This document shows positions 44,997 through 54,753 of a stretch of DNA of 64,000 nucleotides, in pieces. The DNA is taken from positions 1,860,001-1,924,000 of the forward strand of contig NZ_CACVAN010000001.1 of the NCBI RefSeq assembly GCF_902726655.1, given 5' to 3'. Origin of the DNA: Virgibacillus ihumii (GTDB lineage Bacteria > Bacillota > Bacilli > Bacillales > Amphibacillaceae). Position 1 is the first letter of the stretch. Each line of letters starts with the position of its first letter. The notes under the pieces are model-generated. The model saw only the letters and a program-made list of their open reading frames with translations, was not told the origin of the DNA and searched no databases. The position numbers and the translations under genes are program-made.

Positions 44997-46037
44997 ATGT
45001 CAAATAAAACTCCTATCTTAGCGTTATCAGGATCACCACATGAAATTGGCTATGCACATGGCCATCGAGTAAAAAAACAAGTCCATTTTACACTCGAAAC
45101 ATATGAAAGGATGTTCCACGTACACTCCAATCTGTCATGGAAGGATGCATGCAATAGGGCATTACTTCATCACGATGCAATTGAGCAGTACAACGTTGAT
45201 TACTTGTATGAGATGGAAGGCCTGGCAAAAGGTGCGGGGGTAACCTTTGAAGATATATTGGCAATCAACGCAAGAAGCGAAATCGCTCTAACCAATGTAC
45301 CCGATGGATGTACTGCATTTGCAATAACAGATCAAAACGAAAGCACGTGGCTGGCACAAAACTGGGATTGGACATCTACACAAGCAGATGCTTTAGTACA
45401 ATTGCAAATTGAAAAAACTAATCTGCCTGCCGTTAATATGGTTACAGAGGCAGGAATCATTGGAAAAATCGGCAGTAATAGTGCTGGGATAGGGGTCGGT
45501 TTGAATGCATTAGTTACCAATACGGTAAAACCAAAAGTGCCCATTCACTTAGGATTACGCGCTGTGCTGGAATCATCTTCAATGGATGAAGCATTATCAA
45601 AAGTTGACCAAAATCAAATGGCTTCACCAGCGCATTTCCTGATTGCAGCGAAATCCGGCAAAATGATTGGACTGGAAGTATCACCGGTTCACACCGCCGG
45701 AATAAAATCAGAGGAAAATTTTGTCACACATACCAATCATATTTTATCGGAGAAATTAAAGCACGCAGTTGTAGAAGATCCTAAACCTGACTCTTTCACG
45801 CGATATGATGTTGTAAATAATTTGCTAAGGGGAATGGATAAGACAAAAATAAATGATTCCATGTTATTTGAAGTTCTTGCTGATCATACAAATTATCCTC
45901 ACTCCATATGCCGGCACACGTCGCCTGAAGATGAACAAACAGGAACAAGGATAAGTGAAACTATTTTTAGTATTGTTATGAACTTGACTGATGATAGATT
46001 GGTATGGATGAAAGGGCATCCGTGTGAGCAACTATAA
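44997..46037 (+). CDS. C45 family peptidase / acyl-CoA:6-aminopenicillanate acyltransferase-like protein
   Basis: 346 residues, Ntn-hydrolase fold. In this family a precursor cleaves itself before a Cys that becomes the N-terminal nucleophile; here that is Cys105 in VPDGCTAFAI. Other family features are GSPHEIGYAHGHRVK near the start, WLAQNWDWTSTQADALVQLQ and THTNHIL. Members hydrolyse or transfer acyl groups of amides or peptides. In bacteria most are uncharacterised. The ATG at 44997 has GAGGTGG. It is the last gene of the operon. Confidence 0.9.
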   Translation: MSNKTPILALSGSPHEIGYAHGHRVKKQVHFTLETYERMFHVHSNLSWKDACNRALLHHDAIEQYNVDYLYEMEGLAKGAGVTFEDILAINARSEIALTNVPDGCTAFAITDQNESTWLAQNWDWTSTQADALVQLQIEKTNLPAVNMVTEAGIIGKIGSNSAGIGVGLNALVTNTVKPKVPIHLGLRAVLESSSMDEALSKVDQNQMASPAHFLIAAKSGKMIGLEVSPVHTAGIKSEENFVTHTNHILSEKLKHAVVEDPKPDSFTRYDVVNNLLRGMDKTKINDSMLFEVLADHTNYPHSICRHTSPEDEQTGTRISETIFSIVMNLTDDRLVWMKGHPCEQL

Positions 46038-46045
46038 ATAATTAT

Positions 46046-46088
46046 AAACCTAAACTGTGGAAAGAGACCTTTTTGACAGTTTAGGTTT
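46046..46088. terminator. Probable bidirectional terminator
   Basis: AAACCTAAACTG and CAGTTTAGGTTT form a 12-bp stem around a 19-base loop, between the convergent genes ending at 46037 and 46143. The U-tracts are short. Confidence 0.6.
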
Positions 46089-46142
46089 GAATGATTCATC
46101 CCGTTAAAGGATCAGTACACATAAGGTTGCTAAAGGTTGATA

Positions 46143-46700
46143 TCAAATTTGTTCCAACTCCCTCACAACCCGTGACACCGGCAAACCAACAACATTATAA
46201 TAATCACCTGTTATCCCTTTCACTAATACCGCTCCCTCACTCTGGATACCATACGCACCAGCCTTATCAAATGGATCGCCGGTTGCGATATACTGTTTGA
46301 TTTCCTCATCAGACAATGGCCAAAATTCGACTGATGTTTTTTCTACAAATACCCGTTCCGTTTTTTGTGTACGAAACATTACACCGGTGTATACTTCATG
46401 CATTTCCCCGCTCATCGTTGAAAGCATTTTAAAGGCTTCTTCCTCATCAGCAGGCTTTTCGAAAATCCTATTCTGAAAAGAAACAACTGTATCAGCTGAC
46501 AGTATAATTTCCTTCTCAGAAACTATCTGTACATTCCGGCCCTTCAGCAATGCAAGCTGCTTGACCTTTTCGTAAGGATCACCTGTTTGTATAACCGATT
46601 CATCTGCATTTTGCTTTCGAATTGTAAATGGGATATTGATCTGTTGTAGCAATTCCTGTCTTCTCGGGGACGAAGATGCCAATATTAGGTTGGATGACAT
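46143..46700 (-). CDS. maf: Maf family nucleoside triphosphate pyrophosphatase
   Basis: 185 residues. Signature ILASSSPRRQELL at the start, LSADTVVSF with the catalytic Asp, and VYTGVMF. Maf proteins hydrolyse dTTP/UTP or modified nucleotides and have been linked to septum formation and house-cleaning. The ATG at 46700 is used, with TGGAGG five bases upstream; the frame is open four codons further from a GTG. It is not next to mreB or radC as in many Bacilli, so it may be an extra copy. Confidence 0.93.
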   Translation of the reverse strand: MSSNLILASSSPRRQELLQQINIPFTIRKQNADESVIQTGDPYEKVKQLALLKGRNVQIVSEKEIILSADTVVSFQNRIFEKPADEEEAFKMLSTMSGEMHEVYTGVMFRTQKTERVFVEKTSVEFWPLSDEEIKQYIATGDPFDKAGAYGIQSEGAVLVKGITGDYYNVVGLPVSRVVRELEQI

Positions 46701-46845
46701 AAAAACCTCCACTATTTTTGACTTAACAGTTTCTATAACCGGAAATATTTCACATTACAGCCTTACCTTCTGAACTTATAATTATAATACCAAACAACAC
46801 GAATTGTGATTACTGATTACTATTTCAACAATTACTTTCAATAAC

Positions 46846-46892
46846 AAAAAAGACAAACTTCTACCCTAGCTCGAGAAGAAATTTGCCTCTTG
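46846..46892 (-). terminator. Probable terminator of the first YjiH gene
   Basis: On the minus strand an AT-rich imperfect hairpin (AAGAGGCAAATTTCTTCT with AGAAGTTTGTCTT) is followed by TTTTTG, 44 bases after the stop at 46936. Confidence 0.6.
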
Positions 46893-46935
46893 ATTTAACA
46901 ATTCTGCATTTACAAACTCTATTAAACTTATTAAC

Positions 46936-48270
46936 TCACAACAACAAAAATGCTATCGGGGTTGTGATAATAATTGTCAAAACCGTCCGTTCAAACCAGA
47001 TTACCAACAGTTTCGGAATGCTGATCGGAATTTCAGTTGATAAAATACAAGGAACTAATGCGGAAAAGAAGATAATCGCGGAAACAGACAGCACAGCAAT
47101 CACGAATTTAGTAACCAATGATGCTTCAACTACCAATAAGGCAGGTAAAAACATTTCCGCTATTTCAATTGAAGCCGCCTTTGCTGCAAGCAGCGGTTCA
47201 GGTAGTTGAACCAACCAGGTAAATGGGTAGAAAATATATCCCAGAATATCAAAAACCGGCGTATATGTTGCCAGAATTAAGCCAAGTAAACCTACAGACA
47301 ATATGGAAGGAAGAATTGCTGCTGCCATAATGAAGCCATCTTTTAAATTCACCCAAATATTTTTCAATAATGGTAACGAATGTTCAGATGTTTCCATTCC
47401 TTGACTCCATGCTTCCCTTAAACGATTTTTTTCAATCTTTTTCTCAGGGTGTCCTTCCTGACCATTATAATAGGAGTCGCTTAATTTACTTAATGGCCAA
47501 ATTCGCACAGTGATAGCGGTTACAAGAAAAGTTACCACTAACGTCACCCAAAAATATATGTTCCAAATATCCATAATTCCAAGTGTTTTTGCGACAACGA
47601 TCATGAATGTAGCGGATACAGTTGAAAACCCTGTTGCAATAATGGTTGCTTCTTTTATTGTATATTTTCCTTCTTTAAACACCTTATTAGTTATTAACAG
47701 TCCGATCGAGTAACTGCCTACGAACGAAGCAACCGCATCAATTGCAGAGCGTCCCGGAGTTTTCCAGATAGGTTTCATGATTGGCTGCACTAGCACACCA
47801 ATAAACTCCAACAAACCATAACCGACTAAAAGTGCTAAGAACACTGCCCCAATTGGCACCAGAATACCGACTGACGTTACTAAACTATTAAATAAAAATG
47901 GACCTAAGTCCGGATCAAACAACCATTTTGGGCCAAAATCAAAGACGAGCATAAACGCGACGATCATCCCAATGATTTTAAGGAAAGACAACCCGATATA
48001 AACAGCATCCTTATTCCAAGTTTTGTTTACAAAGGGATGCACAGCACCAAATATAATGACAAGCAAAATGTAGTAAGGCACAACTGCCGTAAAATTTTCC
48101 TCTACAAACGTGACCATATGATCCAGCGGAATCGTGGAATTCCCATTAATGGTAACCGGGATAAAAAAAGTAAATGCCCCTATAAAGCTGTAAATTACGA
48201 ATTTCAAAACATTTTTTCCGTTTGTGGGATTCGCTTCTTTTGCTTCAACGTCATGTAAAGGATTCTCCAT
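46936..48270 (-). CDS. YjiH family membrane protein (nucleoside-recognition Gate domain), copy 1
   Basis: 444 residues, about 10-11 membrane helices. Features: FVIYSFIGAFTFFIPVTING, the Gate-type segment VGYGLLEFIGVLVQPIMKPI, WKTPGRSAIDAVASFVGSYS and GFSTVSATFMIVVAKTLG. The function is not established; YjiH-type proteins are often found beside amino acid catabolism genes, including hut operons, and transport is suspected. It is about two-thirds identical by eye to copy 2 upstream. The ATG has AGGAGGG. Confidence 0.85.
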   Translation of the reverse strand: MENPLHDVEAKEANPTNGKNVLKFVIYSFIGAFTFFIPVTINGNSTIPLDHMVTFVEENFTAVVPYYILLVIIFGAVHPFVNKTWNKDAVYIGLSFLKIIGMIVAFMLVFDFGPKWLFDPDLGPFLFNSLVTSVGILVPIGAVFLALLVGYGLLEFIGVLVQPIMKPIWKTPGRSAIDAVASFVGSYSIGLLITNKVFKEGKYTIKEATIIATGFSTVSATFMIVVAKTLGIMDIWNIYFWVTLVVTFLVTAITVRIWPLSKLSDSYYNGQEGHPEKKIEKNRLREAWSQGMETSEHSLPLLKNIWVNLKDGFIMAAAILPSILSVGLLGLILATYTPVFDILGYIFYPFTWLVQLPEPLLAAKAASIEIAEMFLPALLVVEASLVTKFVIAVLSVSAIIFFSALVPCILSTEIPISIPKLLVIWFERTVLTIIITTPIAFLLL

Positions 48271-48465
48271 TTTAAACCCTCCTGATAATGGAAATTATTC
48301 TTTAATTAACTGCCTTCCAACAACGATTGGCTTCCTCTTTTATCCATTTGCGATTGATTGACCTTACAAAGAGATTTCATATTTCTAGAAATAACCAACA
48401 GGAACTTTATTACTGCTATTGAATCGATTTCTCTTCAAAACAAAAAACATATATTTCTTCAGCCA

Positions 48466-49812
48466 TTAAAGTAAAAGAAAAGCTATTGGTGTTACAATTA
48501 TTAAACTTATTATAGTTCTTTCAAACCAAATAATTATAAGCTTTGGAATACTTATTGGGATCTCCGTAGACAGAATACTAGGTACACTTGCGGAAAAAAA
48601 GATTATTGAGGAAACACAAACTACAGAAATAATAAATTTTGTTATTAACGGTGCTCCAACTACTAACAGTGCAGGTAGAAACATCTCGGTAATACCGATT
48701 GCAGCAGCTTTTGCAGCAAGAAATGGCTCTGGAATTTGTAGTAGAGCTGTAATCGGATAAAATATATAACCTAAATAACCGAATAATGGTGTATATTCGG
48801 CCAAAGCCAAACATATCAAGCCAATTGATAATATTGTTGGTAGAATACTCATTGTCATAACCATACCGTCCCGTAAATTATCCCAGATATTTCTAGCTAA
48901 ACTTGGAGCATTGTTAGCTGCTACCATTGCATTTTTCCAAGCGTTTTTTAGGTACTCACCCTGAATCTTTTCATCAGGTTCGCCTTGTCCTTTATTATAA
49001 TATTTATCACTCATTTTACTGATAGGCCAAATTCGTACTGTAACAGCCGTCACTGCGAATGTAACAAACAATGTTGTCCAAAAATATAGATTCCAAATAT
49101 GCATCAATTCTAATGTTTTAGCAACTACAATCATAAACGCAACCGTTACCGTTGAAAAACCCGTGGCTATAATAACAGATTGCTTAACAGTAAATTTGCC
49201 TTCCTTATACTCACGATTAGTTATTAATAAGCCAACAGCAAAACTAGCTACGAATGAGGCAAGGGCATTAATTGCTGAACGTCCAGGTGTTTTCCATATA
49301 GGTTGCATAATACGCTCACCAAGGACACCAACAAATTCAAGTAATCCGTAACCCACTAATAAGGCTAATAATACCCCTCCTAATGGAACTGTAATTCCCA
49401 CTGGTACAACTAAATTATCAAACAAATAAGGACCCATGTTTGGAGTTAGCAGCCATGAAGGACCAACATTAAAATAAAGAGCCAAACCAATAATAAGCCC
49501 TAATACTTTAAGAATAGAAAAAACAACATTGAATTTGCTAGTATTCCAGGTTTTTGTAGCAAATGGATATATGGCACCACCTAAAATTACCAACAGAGCA
49601 AATAATGGTGTAATACTAGGAAACGTACTGTTGAGCCATGTAACTATATGGTCTAAAGGAATAGAAGATGTGCCGTTGATCTTTACTGGTATAAAAAACA
49701 TAAAGATACCAATTAAACTATAAACCAAAAACTTTAAAACATTCGATACACGATAAATATTATTGTTAATTTCGGAGCTCGGTGTTTCATATGAAATTTG
49801 TTTTTCACTCAT
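48466..49812 (-). CDS. YjiH family membrane protein (nucleoside-recognition Gate domain), copy 2
   Basis: 448 residues with the same architecture as copy 1: FLVYSLIGIFMFFIPVKING, VGYGLLEFVGVLGERIMQPI, WKTPGRSAINALASFVASFA and GFSTVTVAFMIVVAKTLELM. It looks more AT-rich at third codon positions than copy 1 and the surrounding hut genes (visual impression), so one of the two may have been acquired rather than duplicated in place. It lies downstream of the flavin reductase and hut genes with a 171-bp gap that includes a stem-loop. The ATG at 49812 has AAGGAGG. Confidence 0.85.
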   Translation of the reverse strand: MSEKQISYETPSSEINNNIYRVSNVLKFLVYSLIGIFMFFIPVKINGTSSIPLDHIVTWLNSTFPSITPLFALLVILGGAIYPFATKTWNTSKFNVVFSILKVLGLIIGLALYFNVGPSWLLTPNMGPYLFDNLVVPVGITVPLGGVLLALLVGYGLLEFVGVLGERIMQPIWKTPGRSAINALASFVASFAVGLLITNREYKEGKFTVKQSVIIATGFSTVTVAFMIVVAKTLELMHIWNLYFWTTLFVTFAVTAVTVRIWPISKMSDKYYNKGQGEPDEKIQGEYLKNAWKNAMVAANNAPSLARNIWDNLRDGMVMTMSILPTILSIGLICLALAEYTPLFGYLGYIFYPITALLQIPEPFLAAKAAAIGITEMFLPALLVVGAPLITKFIISVVCVSSIIFFSASVPSILSTEIPISIPKLIIIWFERTIISLIIVTPIAFLLL

Positions 49813-49916
49813 GGAAAATCCTCCTTTTTAACATTTTTAAACATTTTGTAAACTGTATATACTTTTACCTATAGCTATACTCGACAAAAGTAATTAAAAG
49901 CAAAAACTGATAGGTA

Positions 49917-49942
49917 TGTTCGGCTTTATTTAAAGCCGAACA
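49917..49942. terminator. Stem-loop after the flavin reductase gene
   Basis: TGTTCGGCTTTA and TAAAGCCGAACA form a perfect 12-bp stem with a 2-base centre. The U-rich stretch on the minus strand comes only about 9 bases later, so it may be a partial terminator between the hut genes and the YjiH genes. Confidence 0.6.
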
Positions 49943-49983
49943 CAATCTCACCAGCCACATGCTAATATTAAACCAGTTGTTAT

Positions 49984-50646
49984 TTAAACATTTCGTCCTT
50001 CCAAACCAGCCAACTCTTCTTTTGAAGCAGCTGGTGCAACCATCTCAAATATCTCGTTAATAACTGTATAGTCATAATACCCAAGTCGGGCAATCGGTTT
50101 TATTTTTAACACATCAAGTTTTCCACTAGGTAGAATAATATCATCTGAGATATGCACATGTGCTACTCGGCCGATAACCAAATCGACTGTAGATACCTCA
50201 TTACCAGTGGGAATTCTGACTGTTTGAACATACTCACATTCGAAATGAACTGGCGATTCCGCAACACGTGGTCCGGGAGCCTCTATGGAACTATCCTTGT
50301 TTACACCAGCGGATTCAAATTCATCCACATCTGAAGTATGAGCCTTTGAAGAAATGTTCACCGCCTCACGTAGATCCCAAGTAGCCATGTTCCAAACAAA
50401 CCAACCAGTTTCCTCGGCGTTTCGAACTGTATCCTTTCTTCCGCCTAAAACCGATTGATTTGCCGCAAACATTACCATAGGTGGATCCCATGTAAGATTC
50501 TGCCATTGGCTATACGGTGCTAGGTTATCTACCCCATCTTTTGACTGGGTTGAAAGCCAACCAATAGGACGCGGTATTGTACTACTTTTAAAAGGATCAT
50601 ACGGTAATCCATGACTTCTTGTACCTTGTTTTGTTGAATAATGCAT
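49984..50646 (-). CDS. Flavin reductase (DIM6/NTAB) family protein
   Basis: 220 residues, FMN-binding split-barrel. Motifs: SSTIPRPIGWLSTQSKDGVD and NLAPYSQWQNLTWDPPMVMF, GGRKDTVRNAEETGWFVWNM, FECEYVQTVRIPTGN and LVIGRVAHVHI. Family members bind FMN and use NAD(P)H, but many have no known partner. It begins 63 bp after hutI and is likely co-transcribed. A link with histidine breakdown is not established. The ATG at 50646 has AGGAGGA. Confidence 0.88.
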   Translation of the reverse strand: MHYSTKQGTRSHGLPYDPFKSSTIPRPIGWLSTQSKDGVDNLAPYSQWQNLTWDPPMVMFAANQSVLGGRKDTVRNAEETGWFVWNMATWDLREAVNISSKAHTSDVDEFESAGVNKDSSIEAPGPRVAESPVHFECEYVQTVRIPTGNEVSTVDLVIGRVAHVHISDDIILPSGKLDVLKIKPIARLGYYDYTVINEIFEMVAPAASKEELAGLEGRNV

Positions 50647-50709
50647 GTATATTCCTCCTAATGTGTTTAGTTTATATCTGGCGACTTAAATGTTTTTAAA
50701 TTAATGCAG

Positions 50710-51969
50710 TTACCCTGTTACTAGCTCACCCTTCTTTATCACCGCACAAACATGATTCATCCCATACTTATACGACAACATCAAATGGTTCGGCACATCG
50801 AAAATCGCAATGTCAGCCTGTTTTCCCGGCTCCAGGCTTCCAATCCGATCTGCACGACCAATTGCATGGGCTGCATTAATCGTTACTGCGGTTAAAACCT
50901 CTTCCGGCGTCATTCCCATTTTGAGGCAGCCCAGGTTCATGATGAACTGCAGGGATAATGTCGGGGATGATCCTGGGTTAGCATCGGTGGACAGAGCAAC
51001 CGGAACTCCTGCATCGATCATTCTCCTTGCCCGGGCAAACTCTGCCATCAGGAAAAATGCTGTTCCCGGCAACAGGACACCCATAACATTCTTCTCAGCC
51101 ATCTGACGAATACCTTCATCGGAGGCTTTCAGCAGATGATCTGCCGAAATCGCCCCAACCTCAGCTGCCAGTTCCGCACCGGCATAGGGCTCAATTTCAT
51201 CCGCATGTATTTTGGGAATCAGGCCGTGTTTCTTCCCTGCTTCCAGAATCCGCCGTGATTGCTCTGGTGTAAACACCCCGCGTTCACAAAAAACATCATT
51301 GAATGTTGCCAAATCCTTTTCAGCGACTTCCGGAATCATTTCATGGATCACCCGGTCCACAAACGGCTCCGGATTATCCTTTTCATCCATCGGTACAGCA
51401 TGAGCACCCATAAACGTGGACACAACGTCCATCTGATGGTCCTCATTCAGTTTTTTGGTAACTTCAAGCTGTTTCAGTTCATGTTCAAGCGTTAATCCAT
51501 AGCCGCTCTTTGCCTCAACGGTTGTCACACCATACGTGAAAAAGGTGTCCAGACGTTGTTTCGATTCGGCATAAAGCTGGTCAAAATCAGCCTCCTGCGT
51601 TGCCCGGGTTGTGGCATGAATTCCGCCCCCGGCATTCATAATTTCCATATATGTTTTGCCTTGGAGCCGCATGGCATATTCGTTTTCCCTTGTACCCGCA
51701 TGAACAAGATGGGTATGCGGATCAATCAGCCCCGGTGTCACTGTCTTGCCGCGGGCATCCATTTTCTCTGCCTCAGCAATACTATCTGCATATTCTTTTT
51801 TTAGTTCAGAATCTTGGCCAACAGCCAAAATCTTGCCATCCTGGATAAGTACACTGCCATTTTCAATAATGTTTATATCATTCATTGCCTCTTTTTTAGC
51901 TGGTTTTTCTGAATGACCCTTCATCGTGATAACCTGTGACGCATTTTCAATATATAAAACTTTTGCCAT
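50710..51969 (-). CDS. hutI: Imidazolonepropionase
   Basis: 419 residues. It opens 4-imidazolone-5-propionate to N-formimidoyl-L-glutamate. Amidohydrolase motifs: VTPGLIDPHTHLVHAGTREN (Zn His pair and substrate Arg), GYGLTLEHELKQL, MGAHAVP, KIHADEIEP, SADHLLKAS, and STDANPGSSPTLSLQ with the catalytic Asp. Length and motifs are standard. It starts 3 bp after hutU, with its ribosome site inside the end of hutU. Confidence 0.96.
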   Translation of the reverse strand: MAKVLYIENASQVITMKGHSEKPAKKEAMNDINIIENGSVLIQDGKILAVGQDSELKKEYADSIAEAEKMDARGKTVTPGLIDPHTHLVHAGTRENEYAMRLQGKTYMEIMNAGGGIHATTRATQEADFDQLYAESKQRLDTFFTYGVTTVEAKSGYGLTLEHELKQLEVTKKLNEDHQMDVVSTFMGAHAVPMDEKDNPEPFVDRVIHEMIPEVAEKDLATFNDVFCERGVFTPEQSRRILEAGKKHGLIPKIHADEIEPYAGAELAAEVGAISADHLLKASDEGIRQMAEKNVMGVLLPGTAFFLMAEFARARRMIDAGVPVALSTDANPGSSPTLSLQFIMNLGCLKMGMTPEEVLTAVTINAAHAIGRADRIGSLEPGKQADIAIFDVPNHLMLSYKYGMNHVCAVIKKGELVTG

Positions 51970-51972
51970 GAT

Positions 51973-53646
51973 TTATTCTCCTTTGCTGTCCAACATTGGT
52001 ATCTGTACATCTTTTTCTCGAGCGGTTTCTTCTGCCAGTTCATAGCCCGCATCAACATGACGAGCGACACCCATTCCAGGGTCTGTTGTCAATACGCGTT
52101 CCAGCCTTGCTTCGGCTTCCTTCGTTCCATCCGCAACAATAACCATGCCTGCATGCAAGGAATACCCCATGCCGACACCGCCGCCATGATGAACACTGAC
52201 CCAGCTTGCTCCACCGACACTGTTAACAAGCGCGTTTAAAATCGGCCAGTCAGCGACGGCATCACTGCCATCTTTCATTCCTTCAGTTTCACGGTTGGGT
52301 GAAGCGACGGACCCGGAATCCAAATGATCACGCCCGATGACAATCGGTGCCTTTATTTCACCGCTTGCCACCATATCATTGATGATTTTGCCAAAGCGGG
52401 CACGTTCCCCGTAGCCCAGCCAGCAAATGCGTGACGGAAGTCCCTGAAAACTGATTTTTTCCCGTGCCATGCGAATCCACTTGCAAAGCGATTCATTATA
52501 GCTGAACTCCTTTAATATTACTTCATCTGTTTTATAAATATCTTCCGGATCACCTGACAAAGCTACCCAGCGGAATGGTCCTTTTCCTTCACAAAACTGC
52601 GGGCGGATGTAGGCGGGAACAAATCCAGGAAAATCAAAGGCATTCTCAACCCCTTCATCCTTTGCCACCTGTCTGATATTGTTGCCATAATCAAACGTAA
52701 TGGCGCCTTTTTGCTGCATTTCCAGCATTGCTTCGACATGTTTTGCAATACCTTTTCTGGAAAGTTGTGTATAGTGCTGTGGATCTTTTTCCCGTAAATC
52801 AGCCGCTTCATCCAGTGTCATATCAACCGGCACATAGCCATTTTTCGGGTCATGTGCTGACGTTTGATCGGTCAGCACATCCGGAATAAATCCTTCCGCA
52901 ATCATTTGCGGTAAAATTTCCGCAGCGTTGCCAAGCAGGCCAATTGAAAGAGGTGTCCCTGCATCCTGGGCCTCTTGTGCCATCCGGACTGCTTCACTTA
53001 AATTTTTCGCCTGTGTATCCAGATATTTCGTTTCCAAACGGCGGTCAATCCGGTGCTGATCAACCTCTATCGCGATACATACCCCCTCATTCAACGTAAC
53101 CGCCAATGGCTGCGCACCACCCATGCCTCCAAGCCCCGCAGTAAGCGAAATGGTTCCTTTCAAACTTCCATTAAAATGCTGGCGCCCACATTCAGCGAAC
53201 GTTTCGTATGTGCCCTGGACAATTCCCTGGCTCCCGATGTAAATCCAACTGCCGGCTGTCATCTGACCGTACATCATCAAACCCTTCTGATCCAATTCAT
53301 TAAAATGGTCCCAGTTGGCCCACGCCGGAACAAGGTTTGAATTGGCAATCAGCACTTTTGGCGCATCCTTATGTGTTTTAAAAACAACAGCAGGCTTGCC
53401 TGACTGAACCAGCAATGTTTCATCATCTTCAAGCCGCTTCAATTCCTTCACAATAGCGTGATAACAATCCCAGTTCCGCGCTGCTTTACCGATACCACCG
53501 TACACGACCAGTTCATCCGGGTTTTCCGCAACCTCCGGATTGAGGTTATTGTTCAGCATGCGTAATGCAGCTTCCTGCAGCCACCCTTTTGTATGAAGTT
53601 TCGTTCCCCGATACTGTTCAATGTGCTTCTTGGCATCCGTTACCAT
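51973..53646 (-). CDS. hutU: Urocanate hydratase
   Basis: 557 residues, using NAD+ as a tightly bound electrophile to convert urocanate to imidazolonepropionate. Motifs: [95 protein letters not shown] and [18 protein letters not shown]. It overlaps the end of hutG by 7 bases in ATGGTAA, so the two are translationally coupled. Confidence 0.97.
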   Translation of the reverse strand: MVTDAKKHIEQYRGTKLHTKGWLQEAALRMLNNNLNPEVAENPDELVVYGGIGKAARNWDCYHAIVKELKRLEDDETLLVQSGKPAVVFKTHKDAPKVLIANSNLVPAWANWDHFNELDQKGLMMYGQMTAGSWIYIGSQGIVQGTYETFAECGRQHFNGSLKGTISLTAGLGGMGGAQPLAVTLNEGVCIAIEVDQHRIDRRLETKYLDTQAKNLSEAVRMAQEAQDAGTPLSIGLLGNAAEILPQMIAEGFIPDVLTDQTSAHDPKNGYVPVDMTLDEAADLREKDPQHYTQLSRKGIAKHVEAMLEMQQKGAITFDYGNNIRQVAKDEGVENAFDFPGFVPAYIRPQFCEGKGPFRWVALSGDPEDIYKTDEVILKEFSYNESLCKWIRMAREKISFQGLPSRICWLGYGERARFGKIINDMVASGEIKAPIVIGRDHLDSGSVASPNRETEGMKDGSDAVADWPILNALVNSVGGASWVSVHHGGGVGMGYSLHAGMVIVADGTKEAEARLERVLTTDPGMGVARHVDAGYELAEETAREKDVQIPMLDSKGE

Positions 53647-54581
53647 TTGATCTCCTCCGCTTCATTGTAATTTTGAGCTGTGTGACGAAAACTTTTCATC
53701 GTTTCCGCTGCCAGATAAGCCGCAAGTTTGACCGTCTTACCATTCTCATCAACACGCGGATTCACTTCCGAGATATCAAAGCTGATGGTCTTTTCATGTG
53801 CAGCTGTATATGTCATGATTTTCTTGACTGTTTTAGGATCCAGGCCTAATGGTGTTGGCGCGCTGACCCCTGGTGCCGCAGAAGCCATCATGGAATCCGT
53901 GCAGAGCGTCAGCATAATGTAGTCATGGTCTTTTGAGAAAGCATCAATCTCCCGCTGCACTTTCTGAAAATTTCCTGACTCCACTTCCTGCTGCAGCATA
54001 TAGTGACAACCCAATTCATCCGCTGTTTTAAACAACGCTTTTGTATTTCCAAACTCCTGCACCCCAAGACACAAATAACCGGCCTTTTCATCCTTTTCCA
54101 TAATTTGTCTGAACATGGTGCCGGATGATGGAAGTTCGTCATCGCGCAAATCAAAATGTGCGTCAATATTGATAATGCCAAGCTTGGAATCCTTACCTAA
54201 AAACTTCCTTACACCCAAATAATGCCCATATAATGTTTCATGGCCGCCGCCGATAATGACCGGAGTAGCCGATGATTGTAAAATGCGTTCGACTTGTTCG
54301 CCGAGCTCCACCTGTGCTTTTTCCAAATCGCTGCCTTCACAGATAACATTTCCGGCATCGATTATGTCGCTATCCAAATGATATGGCAGTTTTGCGAGGG
54401 CTTGACGGACAGCATCCGGAGCTTCACTCGCCCCCTGACGACCTTTATTGCGCCTTACACCTTCATCACTAGCAAAACCAATAATAGCGAAAGCGTTGTC
54501 ATTTTGGCGGAATTTATGGATATCCTCAACTTTTACAACCTGATGGAAACGAAAACCGGACACGTCATGATCAGTATCCAC
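53640..54581 (-). CDS. hutG: Formimidoylglutamase
   Basis: 313 residues of the arginase/ureohydrolase family, converting N-formimidoyl-L-glutamate to glutamate and formamide. Mn2+ ligand motifs: [31 protein letters not shown], and [12 protein letters not shown] near the end. It is first of the hutG-hutU-hutI unit. The start is a GTG at 54581 directly after GGAGTGGGAGG; the exact start is somewhat uncertain. It is divergent from the LysR gene. Confidence 0.95.
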   Translation of the reverse strand: MDTDHDVSGFRFHQVVKVEDIHKFRQNDNAFAIIGFASDEGVRRNKGRQGASEAPDAVRQALAKLPYHLDSDIIDAGNVICEGSDLEKAQVELGEQVERILQSSATPVIIGGGHETLYGHYLGVRKFLGKDSKLGIINIDAHFDLRDDELPSSGTMFRQIMEKDEKAGYLCLGVQEFGNTKALFKTADELGCHYMLQQEVESGNFQKVQREIDAFSKDHDYIMLTLCTDSMMASAAPGVSAPTPLGLDPKTVKKIMTYTAAHEKTISFDISEVNPRVDENGKTVKLAAYLAAETMKSFRHTAQNYNEAEEIKW

Positions 54582-54673
54582 CCTCCCACTCCAAAGCTGT
54601 TTTTCCGATGGTTTGTAAATTTTGAATCACCTCTGCATCCCGTATATTTCTGAATACTATAACTTTACATAAA

Positions 54674-54703
54674 ATTATAATAGGCTTATGCTATAAATAC
54701 CAA
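54674..54703 (-). promoter_or_regulatory. Probable hut promoter
   Basis: On the minus strand TTGGTA (54698-54703) and TATAAT (54674-54679) are 18 bp apart, 93 bp upstream of the hutG start. This places the LysR-side inverted repeat just upstream of the -35 box. Confidence 0.5.
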
Positions 54704-54712
54704 TACTTCTTT

Positions 54713-54728
54713 TCTATAATTCTATAGA
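54713..54728. promoter_or_regulatory. Inverted repeat TCTATA-N4-TATAGA, candidate LysR site
   Basis: Perfect 6-bp arms with an ATTC centre lie 26 bp before the lysR start and about 10 bp upstream of the hut -35 box, a typical place for a LysR recognition site that controls both directions. The AT-rich composition means chance occurrence is possible. Confidence 0.4.
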
Positions 54729-54753
54729 TTTTATTTATAATGGAGGAGATTGA

